Of a stretch of 64,000 bases of DNA, positions 22,510-32,099 are shown in pieces. The stretch comes from Paraphaeosphaeria minitans (Eukaryota > Ascomycota > Dothideomycetes > Pleosporales > Didymosphaeriaceae). Every line of letters begins with the position of its first letter. The first letter of the stretch is position 1. A program made the translations under genes and the position numbers. The DNA is taken from positions 2,232,001 to 2,296,000 of the forward strand of contig WJXW01000009.1 of NCBI GenBank assembly GCA_015832175.1, read 5' to 3'. Under the pieces are notes generated by a model. That model saw nothing but the letters and a program-made list of their open reading frames with translations, did no database searches and was not told the origin of the DNA.

Positions 22510-23192
22510 TCATGTCACTTCCGCATCCTGGGCAAACCCCTTGTATTCCTCCATCTTCTGCAGTCCGCCCATCATTTGGCCGTCCTGGCCGTCCACCACT
22601 GGCGGCCTCTTAAGCGCCGTGCCCTCCTTCATATACAGAACCAACCTAAATGCTGCATTTCCGTTGAGGTAATATCTGTGCAGGCGCTTGCTCCTCAAAA
22701 ATCCCAGTCGTTCGTATAGCTTGAGCGACGCCTGGTTCGTGACCTCGGTCTCTAACACGATCTCGTCGGCATCGCGGGCGGCCATGGCATCAATGGCCAT
22801 GCATACAAGTTTCGTAGCGATTCCTTGGCCGCGATGCGATTCGCGGACGGCGAGCATGGCGATGTAGCCACGGCAGGGGCCGCTGCGATGAGGTTCGAGT
22901 TTGCATACGACGACGCCGATGAGCTCGTTCGCGCTGTCCAGCGCCTATCGCTGTATAAGCATATAGATTCAAAGTGAAGACTGGCGCCAACCAATACCAT
23001 GTAGCACAGGTCTCCCCACTGGTAGAGGAAGTACCGGTAGACATAGATGCTGTAGGGTTCTGAGAGGTCCTTGGAGATCAGCTGCCGGATGGCGGGCAGA
23101 TACGTCTCCTCCTTGGCGCCATGGTATTGAACATACTGCAGCGCGTCGCCATCGTGCGCCATGGTATTGGACTTAGTGCAGCGCGTCGCCAT
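22510..23192 (-). CDS. MAK3: N-alpha-acetyltransferase 30, NatC catalytic subunit (Mak3/Naa30)
   Basis: Two exons on the minus strand, 23192-22998 and 22944-22510, with a 53-nt intron (GTATTG...ATAG) give 209 residues from the longest start. The GNAT fold is clear: ISKDLSEPYSIYVYRYFLYQW, GDLCYM, then after the intron ELIGVVVCKLEPH, GYIAMLAVRESHRGQGIATKL (acetyl-CoA loop RGQGIA), EIVLETEVTNQASLKLYERLGF and RYYLNGNAAFRLVLYM. This pattern is specific to Naa30 proteins, which acetylate N-terminal Met before hydrophobic residues. An alternative ATG at 23162 (MAHDGDALQYVQYHGA) is in frame and better placed. The first ten residues from 23192 come from a 40-bp tandem duplication of the start region. 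The gene is head to head with the PDAT gene, 230 bp apart. Confidence 0.92.
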
Positions 23193-23197
23193 TGTGT
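23117..23197 (-). repeat. 40-bp tandem duplication around the NAA30 start codon
   Basis: The block GCGCCATGGTATTG...GCAGCGCGTCGCCAT appears twice in direct orientation, starting near 23117 and 23157 on the plus strand. It duplicates the ATG context of the acetyltransferase, giving in-frame start codons in both copies. Confidence 0.8.
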
Positions 23198-23424
23198 GTC
23201 GTCGCCCATGATTGTTGAAGCGCAGCGTTGTGGTGGGGCGATCGGAACAGCGTCGAAATAAGCTTCGGCGCTTTCCAAAGCTAGGACGCGCCGATCACAC
23301 GCGGCTTTCACATGCGCTCGAAATTATCCAGCCTAGCTGCCTCGCCGTATGCACATCGAGGGCGATCCTTTTGGCTCCCATGGCTCGATTGCGGCACAAT
23401 CTTCTTTCCAACTCCCCCTAGCAC

Positions 23425-25491
23425 ATGTCGTTTCTCAGGCGCCGCTTCGGCGGCGAGAAGCAGGACGACGACTCCTCGACAGAGCCGTCCCGCGAGCCCA
23501 CGCCCGACCCCGATCGTCCCGCCAACCTCCGCGTCATCACCGCCGAGAAGCTGCGTACGCTCAAGCAGGGCTCGAAGCGCAAACATGGAAAGAGCAAGAA
23601 TTTTTGGATCTTTGCGCTTGGCGGGCTGGCCGGTGTCATGGCGGCCGCCTTCTTCGCTGGCAGCAACGACATGATCGATCTGAGCAGCCTGGAGGGCGTC
23701 AATTTGGATAGCATACTGGACGCGCTGCCGCAGGGGTTTCTGAGGGATGCGCAGCAACTACAGGTACGCGGGAACGTATCGCACATGAACTTGTAGAGGA
23801 TACAAGTGCTGATCCGTGCGTGTTAGTAGAAGCACGAACGAGACGCTGTGAACTACGACTCCTTCGCCGTGGGCCTGCACGCCCGCTCGCAGGGCATATC
23901 CGCCGTACACCCCGTTATCATGATACCAGGCGTTATATCCACAGGACTTGAATCTTGGGGCACAGAGGATGCCTCGCGGCAGTACTTTAGGAAGAGACTC
24001 TGGGGCTCGTGGTCCATGATGCGCGCGCTCGTGGTCGACAAGCCGAGCTGGAAGAGGCATATAATGCTGGACGCAGAGACTGGGTTGGACCCGCCAGGCA
24101 TCAAGCTTCGAGCTGCACAAGGCTTCGACGCTACGGATTTCTTCATAACGGGATACTGGATCTGGAACAAGATTCTCGAGAACCTGGCGACCATCGGATA
24201 TGACCCCACAAATGCCTTCACGGCCGCCTACGACTGGCGCATGTCCTACATGAACTACGAGAAACGCGACCAGTATTTTACCCGCCTAAAGTCCCACATC
24301 GAGATCGCAGTCCGCGTCCAGAACAAAAAGGCTGTGCTCCTCTCGCACTCTATGGGGTCACAGGTCCTGTACTACTTCCTCCACTGGGTCGAAGCAGAAG
24401 GCTACGGAAACGGCGGTCCGGGCTGGGTAGAAGCCTACATCGATTCGTGGATCAACATCTCAGGATGCATGCTTGGTGCGCTAAAAGGTATGCCCGCCGT
24501 GCTCTCCGGCGAAATGAAAGACACCGCGCAGCTTAACGCCTTTGCCGTCTACGGCCTCGAAAAATTCCTCAGCCGCCACGAGCGCGCCGAGATCTTCCGC
24601 GCCATGCCCGGCATCTCCTCCATGCTCCCGCTCGGCGGCAATGCCGTCTGGGGCGACCACACGGGCGCGCCTGATGACCAACCCGGCCAAAACATCTCCT
24701 ACGGCAACTTCCTCCGCTTCGCGCGCGAGACCAACTCCAGCCTGACAAATACCAACCTTACCGTCGAAGAAAGCTTTCCCTACTTGTACAAACACAGCGA
24801 GCAGTGGTACAAGGAAATGGTACTGAGAAGCTACTCCCATGGCGTCGCCCACACCGCCCACGAAGTCGAAGACAACCAGCTCATCCCCCCGAAGTGGATC
24901 AATCCCCTCGAGACTCGCCTCCCGCTCGCGCCCAGCCTGAAGATCTACTGCTTCTACGGTATCGGCAAGCCTACCGAGCGCGCCTTCTACTACCGCGACG
25001 ATCTCGATCCGCTAAGTAAACTCAACGTCACGCTCGACACGATGTTTGGTGGAAATGGCGGTGTGGATCATGGGGTTGTACTTGGGGAGGGAGATGGAAC
25101 CGTGAATTTGCTGAGTAGTGGTTATATGTGTGCGAAGGGGTGGGGTTTAAAAAGGTATAATCCGGCGGGGGTGAAGGTCAAGACGGTTGAGATGCCGCAC
25201 GAGCCGGATCAGTTTAGTCCGCGGGGTGGGCCGAATACTGGTGAGTCTTTCTGGTTTCCTTTTTCCCCTGTTGTTGCCTGTGCGAGGATGGGATGGGGTG
25301 CTGACTGCATTACAGGCGATCACGTCGATATCCTTGGCCGCTCTTCGCTTAACGATCTTATCCTGCGCGTTGTCGGCGGACAGGGCGAGCAGATCGAGGA
25401 GACGATACATTCTAATATCAGGGAGTACGCGGAGAAAGTGAAGATCTACGAGGAGGGTGAGGAGGGTGAGCGCGTGCATGTGCCACCTTGA
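23425..25491 (+). CDS. LRO1: Phospholipid:diacylglycerol acyltransferase (PDAT, Lro1 type)
   Basis: Three exons: 23425-23763, 23830-25240 and 25316-25491 (641 residues). Introns are 66 nt and 75 nt. Residues 1-50 are cytosolic and charged; FWIFALGGLAGVMAAAFFAG (about 53-72) is the single N-terminal membrane anchor, placing the catalytic domain in the ER lumen. The LCAT/PDAT domain shows HPVIMIPGVISTGLESWG, WMLD-type lid region (RHIMLDAETGLDPPGIKLRA), DWRMSYMNYEKRDQYFTRLK, the Ser elbow SHSMGS with Ser near 287, the Asp of GEGDGTVNLLSSGYM and the His of GDHVDILGR. The enzyme moves an acyl chain from a phospholipid to diacylglycerol to make triacylglycerol. The second intron is a multiple of three without stops, so retention would insert 25 residues just before the catalytic His. 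Confidence 0.95.
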
Positions 25492-28400
25492 TCTTGATGG
25501 CTCATCTGAGCACGATGATCGCTGTCCACGGAGATTATGGGCGGAGAAGTAATGCATGTACAGGGGAGATGACGCAGCGTTTGCACAGATTACCCTGCCC
25601 ACGTGTGGCGGGCGACTTTGATACCATCTGAATAAAGGAAGGGGTGTTTGCTACTTACGTATACCGCACTGTCCCTGTACTGTTGTTCACCTCGTATATT
25701 GTGAGTCGAAGGAAGTACATTATGTTGCGAAAGGATGTTCTTCACACTTCCTGCCTTTGTGCACCGAAAAGGATTAGGTCTTTCGCACATGTGGTGCTGC
25801 ATTTCCTGCGTCTTCACCAGCAACACCGAGGAATGAAACGCATGGGTTGGTGCTTGTGCTTTCGAACAAAAGTTGATTTTTGAATCCATGTGGCCGGGCT
25901 TTGGTCTTCCTTCCCAATTCACCAAACTTTTTGGAAGATCCTTGCTCGTAGGACAAAGACTAGTGAACAGTTCACACGACGTATCGGGCTGCTCGTGCTC
26001 TCAAAACGCAGTACAACATGAACCGTGGAGCCGCGGCTTTACCCGTTCCTCAATTTACCAAAGTACTTCGAGGCTGAATGGATGCGATTTTGCCCTTCTC
26101 TCGGCGGCACCTAGGGCATATTGGCGGCATGTATGTAGTGTCGTGCCCCTCGCGCTATAAAAGAGTACTTTTCCTGGTGGGATCGGGCCACGGCCTTCAC
26201 ATCTTCTTCAGCTCACTAAAGTCCCAGGGCCTGCCGCTCCATGCGGTGTGGTGTTTGTCTTGTTCGCACTCAAGACCAAGTAGATCTACACTTATGGTGT
26301 GTTGCTTGTGCTCTCAAAAAGTTCGCCAAACAGACCTCATGGTCCTGGGCTTCATAATCTGCTCAACTCACCACACCCTTTTTGGAAGCACATCCATGTG
26401 ACAGTGCTCTCTCCTATTTTGTACCAAGATTCACGGACACTAGTGCCAAGATGCGCCGCTCGCGCCTTCAAAAACCCATGCGTTTCGCGCTGTACGGGAC
26501 GGTGATTCTCACATTTCCTTCATCTTTCGAAATTTCCGTCCATCGGATTGTCACTGTGTTCTCTTCCCTGACACAAAAAAGATAAATAAGGCTTATGGAG
26601 TGATGCCTACACCTCGAGAATCTGAGTTGCTTCGAGGCCATGTAGTTGGAGTTCACACTCTCCCCAACCCACTAAAAGTCCTTGCCACTGAGGTTGTGAG
26701 GTTTTGCATCTCTTTTGCTTACACCAAAAAATCACAAACACACAAATGGCGTGCTTCTCGTATTTTTGAATACTGAAAAGTGCACTTCTCCGACCAACTG
26801 AAGCTGTCCTACCACGTTACTGTTATATGGTGTGCCGCTTATGCTATACGATGTGGAAGTTCATAAACCAAGCGGATGGAGTACACATCCTCCTCAATCC
26901 ATAAACGTCGAGCGTGGAAACGCTGCATGTGGTACAGTCTTCCTCTCGTACACAGTGAGAAGTTGTCTAAACCAAAAATGGCTGATCTCTTGTGCCCTTG
27001 AAAAACCAATAAAATAAGGACTCATGTGCCCCCGCCTTTGCATTGTTCAAACAACAATCGATATTCTAGATAATAATGATGTGCTGTTCGCGCTTTGAAT
27101 TGCCCCCACACGAAACCACGCGAACGCCGACCAGATCTTTGACGGTGCTTGTTCAGTAGCCCCGTCTGCGAACTATTAGAAGCAAACATTTTAAAAAAAG
27201 AATAGGCTGCTGCGTTTTTTCTGGTACTAAAAAGCCGACTCCATCCTGCCATGGGGTGTTGAGCTTCATCTCTTCACACAACGAATTGCAAACGTTTTCC
27301 GAACGGTGTCTTCATCACGCTCCAAATTTTTTGTCACGCCGCTTTACAGTGACATTCTGATCCTGAACCAAATTTCGTGGTCGGGTGTTCTATGTTGTGT
27401 GTTCGTCTGCGGATCACTGGTAATAAGAGTCACCGACAGGGGTGTATTAAGCACGATTCTCCATGCACACAAGCGTTAATGAAAGTGTCTATGTAGCGTT
27501 GAGCAGATTATTTGAATTCGAAATCATGAATGATTAGCGTTGGACGCGTCTGTGGACTTCCTTCCATCCAAACCAAAGATGGGGCTTGGCGCGCATAATG
27601 AGGCCATGATTCCTCGTCCACAAAAGCGCCTGCAAGAGACCTAATGTGCCGTTGTGAGTTGTTCTCTTCTAATACAAGGTGGGAGTCTCTAATCAGCTCT
27701 GAAAACGGTATTAGTGCCTCAATATGGGGCGTTGCTCCCTCTGCCCTGGCAGCTTTAAAGTCCTTTGATTTTGCTTCCATAGGGGGCTTTGTGTTTCCTT
27801 ATTCCAAAATGTAGGTAGCTGGTATGGTGGCTTTATCTACGCTCCATGCCCGTTCACGTGTGCGAATCTGAAATCAGGCGCTACTGTGGGTTTATGCTTT
27901 TCTTTTCTTGCCAATTTGTTTTGAAGCAGGCATGTGCAGTGGTTGTGTCCTACAAGAATGCACTTTCTCTACAATTTGAGGAACGAACGGATACCTGGAC
28001 TCAAAATCGTTAGTGCGACGAGTGTTCGAAACACGGTTTCGGCATGTAATGGCGTTCACTGGCTCTCTAGCTCTTGTCGTAGTTTTAGATAATGTCGCAT
28101 TATAGCCGTACGACTTGTGCGTTCGAATATTGTTCGACTTCAAATCCATGGCCATAGACAGGAGCTCGCATTCGAGATAGTGTTAGTTGGTAATTGATTT
28201 TTCCTCAAGTCGTGAGCACTATGAAAAGATCTCTTACAGCACGCTTCAGAACTTTGTAATCCTTGTCTTCTCTTCTCTTAAGAGGCGCTTTCCTAGGAGA
28301 TTTCGGCTTGTCACTCACTCTCCCTAGAATGCCTGCCGCTATAAGTACATAGAGGCAGTCTTCTACATACTTATCAGCATGTCGCTATATAGGCCCATAA

Positions 28401-29906
28401 AGCTCTTTATATAGCAATAAGACGTTCTCCTCTGTATCAACGTGACTGAACAATCATGGCGTAGGGCATATGCACCTCGAGAAGCGAACGATAATTCCTA
28501 TATATGAGGATGCATAGTACTTACAAATAGTCAAATGTTCCTATATCGCGCAACTTAAAGTACTAGAACAGACTACTAGAACCCTATGTAACAGCGCATT
28601 TCCCTTGTCCGGCTGCGAAATCAGCAGCAATAGGCGTGTATGTGTCGCTAGTTGCATTCAGCGCTTCTAGAAAGAAAGCTTTAGCCGTTCATAGTGCATG
28701 GATTGTTCTACAGGCTAACTTTCAATAATAAATAAAATAGCGCGTTGAACAACTGCCGCTTTAAAACACTAAAATTCAGGTGAAGTAGCGCACTCTTTCG
28801 TAACAAACCCATACTAGAATACGTATCTGTTGTGGTGCTTGTGCTATTGGAAATAGAGCGACATCTTACCGTAGAAGGATGTCGAAACACTATGCAAAGA
28901 CCACTGCTTAGTTAATGTCATAAACACTTCTTCTTAATACACCTAGTCTTGTCCCAGGACACTCAAGAGACTGCAGATTCCACAACATGGTCTTGGGTCC
29001 CATCTGGTCCCACCAAAATGGCAGCATCACGCAAGTCATTTCCTCCTGCTCTTCTCATCAAAATACTCTGGTTTTCGTTACAGGAGTATGAGTGACCGAC
29101 GGGGAGCCCAGCATCCATCTTTCCACATCTCACACCTCGAATCGCATTGAAGACCGCAGAACTAATTGCCTCGGCTTTGTGTATCTGTTCTTGGGGAGAC
29201 CTGGAAGACATCGCAAGTACGTACTGGGAAACCGAGACTGTTCCAGCTAACCACGTATCTGCTAGATCTTGGACGTTAAACCTTAGCTAATTACAGAAAT
29301 GCGGTTGATTGGTGTTGGTGGAAACTACGGGCGGACATTACGATGTTTTCTTGATGGTCCTTCTTGAAGCGATATCGAACAAATTCACGAGAGCGAGATG
29401 GTGATCTATTTAAAAACCTCGGACTGCCTCTCGACTTCTTCCACACACAATTCAATCAGCTATCAAGACAATTGAACACTACCCTCAACCATGTTCTAGT
29501 GCGGTGCGACTAGAAAATCCAACAATAGAGATCCCTTTGGCGTGTCGCGGACGTTTTTTAAAGGTTAATATAGTCCTGAACACATGATCGGGCTGAATGC
29601 ATCAAACGTCTATATATGACTTCATTTCCTCGGCACAGATGATTAAACTTCCTCTAAAGGTGTCACCGTTGATGTGCGGGTTGGCTGCTGTTTGGGCTTC
29701 TAAGATGGGATCGGCGGTGGACGATGGCGGGTTGCCTGTCTTCGAGCATTGATACGGAATTCTTCATGTGTAAGGAGTGCTTGTATTGTATCCTAGCACG
29801 CCACTGGCTTTGATTGTCGTCTTAGCTTGAGGGTGTCACTTAATCGCACGTCGTACTGGAGTTGTCCGATCACCGCTTTCGGTACATTTGTTTTAGCCAT
29901 CTTCTC
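25492..29906. other. Gene desert, about 4.4 kb, partly a degenerate tandem array
   Basis: No convincing gene. The left third holds the degenerate repeat array at 25842-27110. ORFs at 27508-27780 (90 codons, minus) and 28963-29211 (82 codons, minus) have no motif. At 29400-29530 there is a promoter-like stretch (TATTTAAAA at about 29408, C/A-rich leader) leading to an ATG at about 29509 that is followed one codon later by TAG, perhaps the start of a lost small gene. Confidence 0.5.
25842..27110 (+). repeat. Highly degenerate tandem array, period about 140-160 bp
   Basis: A word close to TGCTTGTGCTCTCAAAA recurs at about 25850, 25989, 26139, 26300, 26455, 26748, 26833, 26983 and 27082, mostly 139-161 bp apart. 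Each is followed some 40-60 bp later by a second diverged block like GGTCCTGGGCTTCA...CAACTCACCAAAG...TTTTGGAAGC (for example 25888-25936, 26338-26390; weaker at 26026-26070, 26184-26230, 26650-26690, 26877-26910). Two co-ordinated words in the same order and spacing indicate an old tandem repeat, not chance, although single copies are diverged. No ORF runs through it. Confidence 0.6.
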
Positions 29907-30620
29907 TCATTCAGCCTTTTGAAGCAATCCAACAGTTGTCCCCTCACCAGCCTTCTTCCATCTCAACTCTCTTTCTATGCCCAGTTCCATCTGCGCCGTA
30001 TCGCATAACTTGGCATTACCACAGTCACACACAGCGGGCTCTCTGACCCAGCGGTACGTGATGCTCCACCTGTCTTCGCGTCCCCTCACTGTACCATCCG
30101 GCAGCTTATCGGTCTTGCGCTTCTTGATGCCATGCGTCCAATGCAGTCGCGAGTCACCCGACATTTGCATCATGCTTCTTGGAGTCAAGTCCACCTCTAC
30201 TACCTCTTTCTTCTCGCTTTCGTCCTGGTTGCCACTGTCGCTACTTCGCGCGAACTGCATCATGACTGGCGCTCCCAGCGATAGCGCATACAACTGGTCA
30301 TATGCTGAATGGGTATCCACGTGCGGAGGAATACCCGCCCCGGGCGGGTAATGCTGTAGGCAAACCTGATCGGGCGGTCTGCCTTCCCTTGTAGGAATCA
30401 AGGAAGCCAGCCAGTTGGGAAATTCTTTGAACGGGACATTCGGATCGACGCCAAATGTCTTGTAGTCGAAGGTGTAGCCATAGTGCAGTGACAAACGGCC
30501 TGACCGCTCAGGCCACACAAGCTCATTCTGGAAAATATTGATAAGACGGGCTTCGTGCTCGGATGTAATGAAGTTGTTCTGCCAGAACAAGCCATGCGGC
30601 TGGATGGGGAGTTCTTCCAT
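29907..30620 (-). CDS. AlkB-like Fe(II)/2-oxoglutarate dioxygenase (ALKBH8-type AlkB domain)
   Basis: Single-exon gene, 237 residues, ATG at 30620 and stop at 29907. The domain shows the start FWQNNFITSEHEARLINIF, the lid/strand QVCLQHYPPGAGIPPHVDTHSAYD with the HxD iron ligands (His-Val-Asp), the distal His in SRLHWTHGIKKRKTD and the 2-oxoglutarate Arg in RWSITYRWVRE. The order and spacing match AlkB proteins, and the GIPPHVDTHS and YALSLG blocks are most like the ALKBH8 AlkB domain. No tRNA methyltransferase domain is attached, as in many fungi. A C-terminal CDCGNAKLC segment has three Cys and could bind metal. Role in tRNA or nucleic-acid oxidation or demethylation is by family only. Confidence 0.88.
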   Translation of the reverse strand: MEELPIQPHGLFWQNNFITSEHEARLINIFQNELVWPERSGRLSLHYGYTFDYKTFGVDPNVPFKEFPNWLASLIPTREGRPPDQVCLQHYPPGAGIPPHVDTHSAYDQLYALSLGAPVMMQFARSSDSGNQDESEKKEVVEVDLTPRSMMQMSGDSRLHWTHGIKKRKTDKLPDGTVRGREDRWSITYRWVREPAVCDCGNAKLCDTAQMELGIERELRWKKAGEGTTVGLLQKAE

Positions 30621-32099
30621 GCTGCCTGATTGCCCGTTCTCTTTCAGGCCAGATCAAACTTTGCCTGTGTGTGGCATCTGTAATACCTGATTTCCCTTAT
30701 TTCAACCTTTCTTCCTCATTCTAATACATTTGGTTTCCACTGCGAGTTAGCTGTGGTCGGCGGATGGTGCATGTTGTTTTCCCCACGTCAATATTTCTCA
30801 CCAAAATTTCATGTCAAAAGTGGACTAACGTAACAATAACTTGGAAAGGGAAAGCGTGCTCCATTCTACGCCACAGTTCATAGTGTTGCCTCCGTTCGCA
30901 AAGAAGACCAGCTTGGCAGCAGAAGTATTTGTTCGGTAGGGACTTATAATTGCAGTGCCTGAGGATCTACGAGTCGTTCCATTCGTTCTACAATCCTCCA
31001 AATTAATGGAAATCTTCAAGGTACAGAGCTCGCTAAGGGTGTGGGTATCTATCCGTCCTTTTGACTGCTCACGTACTCAGAGGCGTTTCCGGACAGATTA
31101 GGGATGTTGTACCTATTCTACGCGCTTTACGATGAATTATCATGCGAGCGCTTCTCCGGCTTCTACCACCCACCGTACCTTTTCGCGCACATGGGCTTGA
31201 CAGTGCTCTTGCCAGTAGTCTTGGGAGTAATTTTGCAAGATGTACGTATTTTGAGGGCAAAAGACTTTTTGGTCGAAGAGGAATATGTGGAGGAAGATTT
31301 GTGGGTCGAATACGGCTTCGGTATGCTCTTGGTAGACAGTGACACGCCGTTACAGGGAATATCAGTGTTGATGGGATAAGGTTGCCGATTTGTCAGGTAG
31401 GTATCTACCTACCTACCTATCTACCTATCTACGGGCAATGGCACGTTCACAAGCGAGGCGGGGTGAGCTCAGCTCCATCGCCAATGCTTCAATGTTGAAA
31501 CCCGGACTTGGATCTGTTATGCGACGAAGATTAGTCTATGTCAATGCCCTCGCGCTGACGTCTGAATTGTGCCGCAAGCTCTCCTTCCGCGCGCAATGTT
31601 GATGAAGCGTGCATATACTGATAGCTCTGGGGATACGCCATTTACCTACCTATTTTTCCTATCCGCCAGAGGCCAGCTGCAGCTATGAAAATTCCAATGC
31701 AACAATAGCACGACGAAACACAGCATTGTGGTATGCCTCCCTTCCTATAACATAAAGTTGGCTGTAGACGTAGACTTAAGGTTTAGCACGATCGCCTGCA
31801 TTGTTGCTCAACTGCTCTTGACTCAAATTCTCGCTGGCCGTCCCTTCCTAGGTACTTGTGGCATGGGTTCTTTCCTCACAACCAAGGGCCTAGCCTCAAC
31901 TCCAAGCTATGCAAGAACCCGCTTCCAGCAACCTCACCCATCACCATCCTCAAGGTGATCGCATCGCGTCGCTCTGGTCCCGGTGTCCTCTTACACAGGT
32001 ATCAATACGGTCAGTCACGCCGCATTGCATCTATCCTGGTATTTGCTTATGTTCGTGGATTGGCAGGGTACAGACGCCTATCCATTCCTAGCTACCAAT
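30621..32099. other. Intergenic, about 1.5 kb, TACCTA-rich
   Basis: Upstream region of both the AlkB-like gene (-) and the kinase gene (+). ORFs at 31104-31379 (+) and 31163-31345 (-) overlap on opposite strands and I reject them. The (TACC) inverted repeat at 31395-31434 lies here. The 5' part of the kinase transcript, perhaps with a leader intron ending at the ACACAG near 31998, is probably between 31.7 and 32.1 kb. Confidence 0.45.
31395..31434. repeat. TACC microsatellite with perfect hairpin
   Basis: AGGTAGGTA (31395-31403) and TACCTACCT (31406-31414) are perfect inverted repeats separated by two bases, and TACC/TATC units continue to about 31432. Similar TAGGTAGGTA tracts occur at about 8531 and 8590 and in the 38-40 kb spacer. 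Confidence 0.9.
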
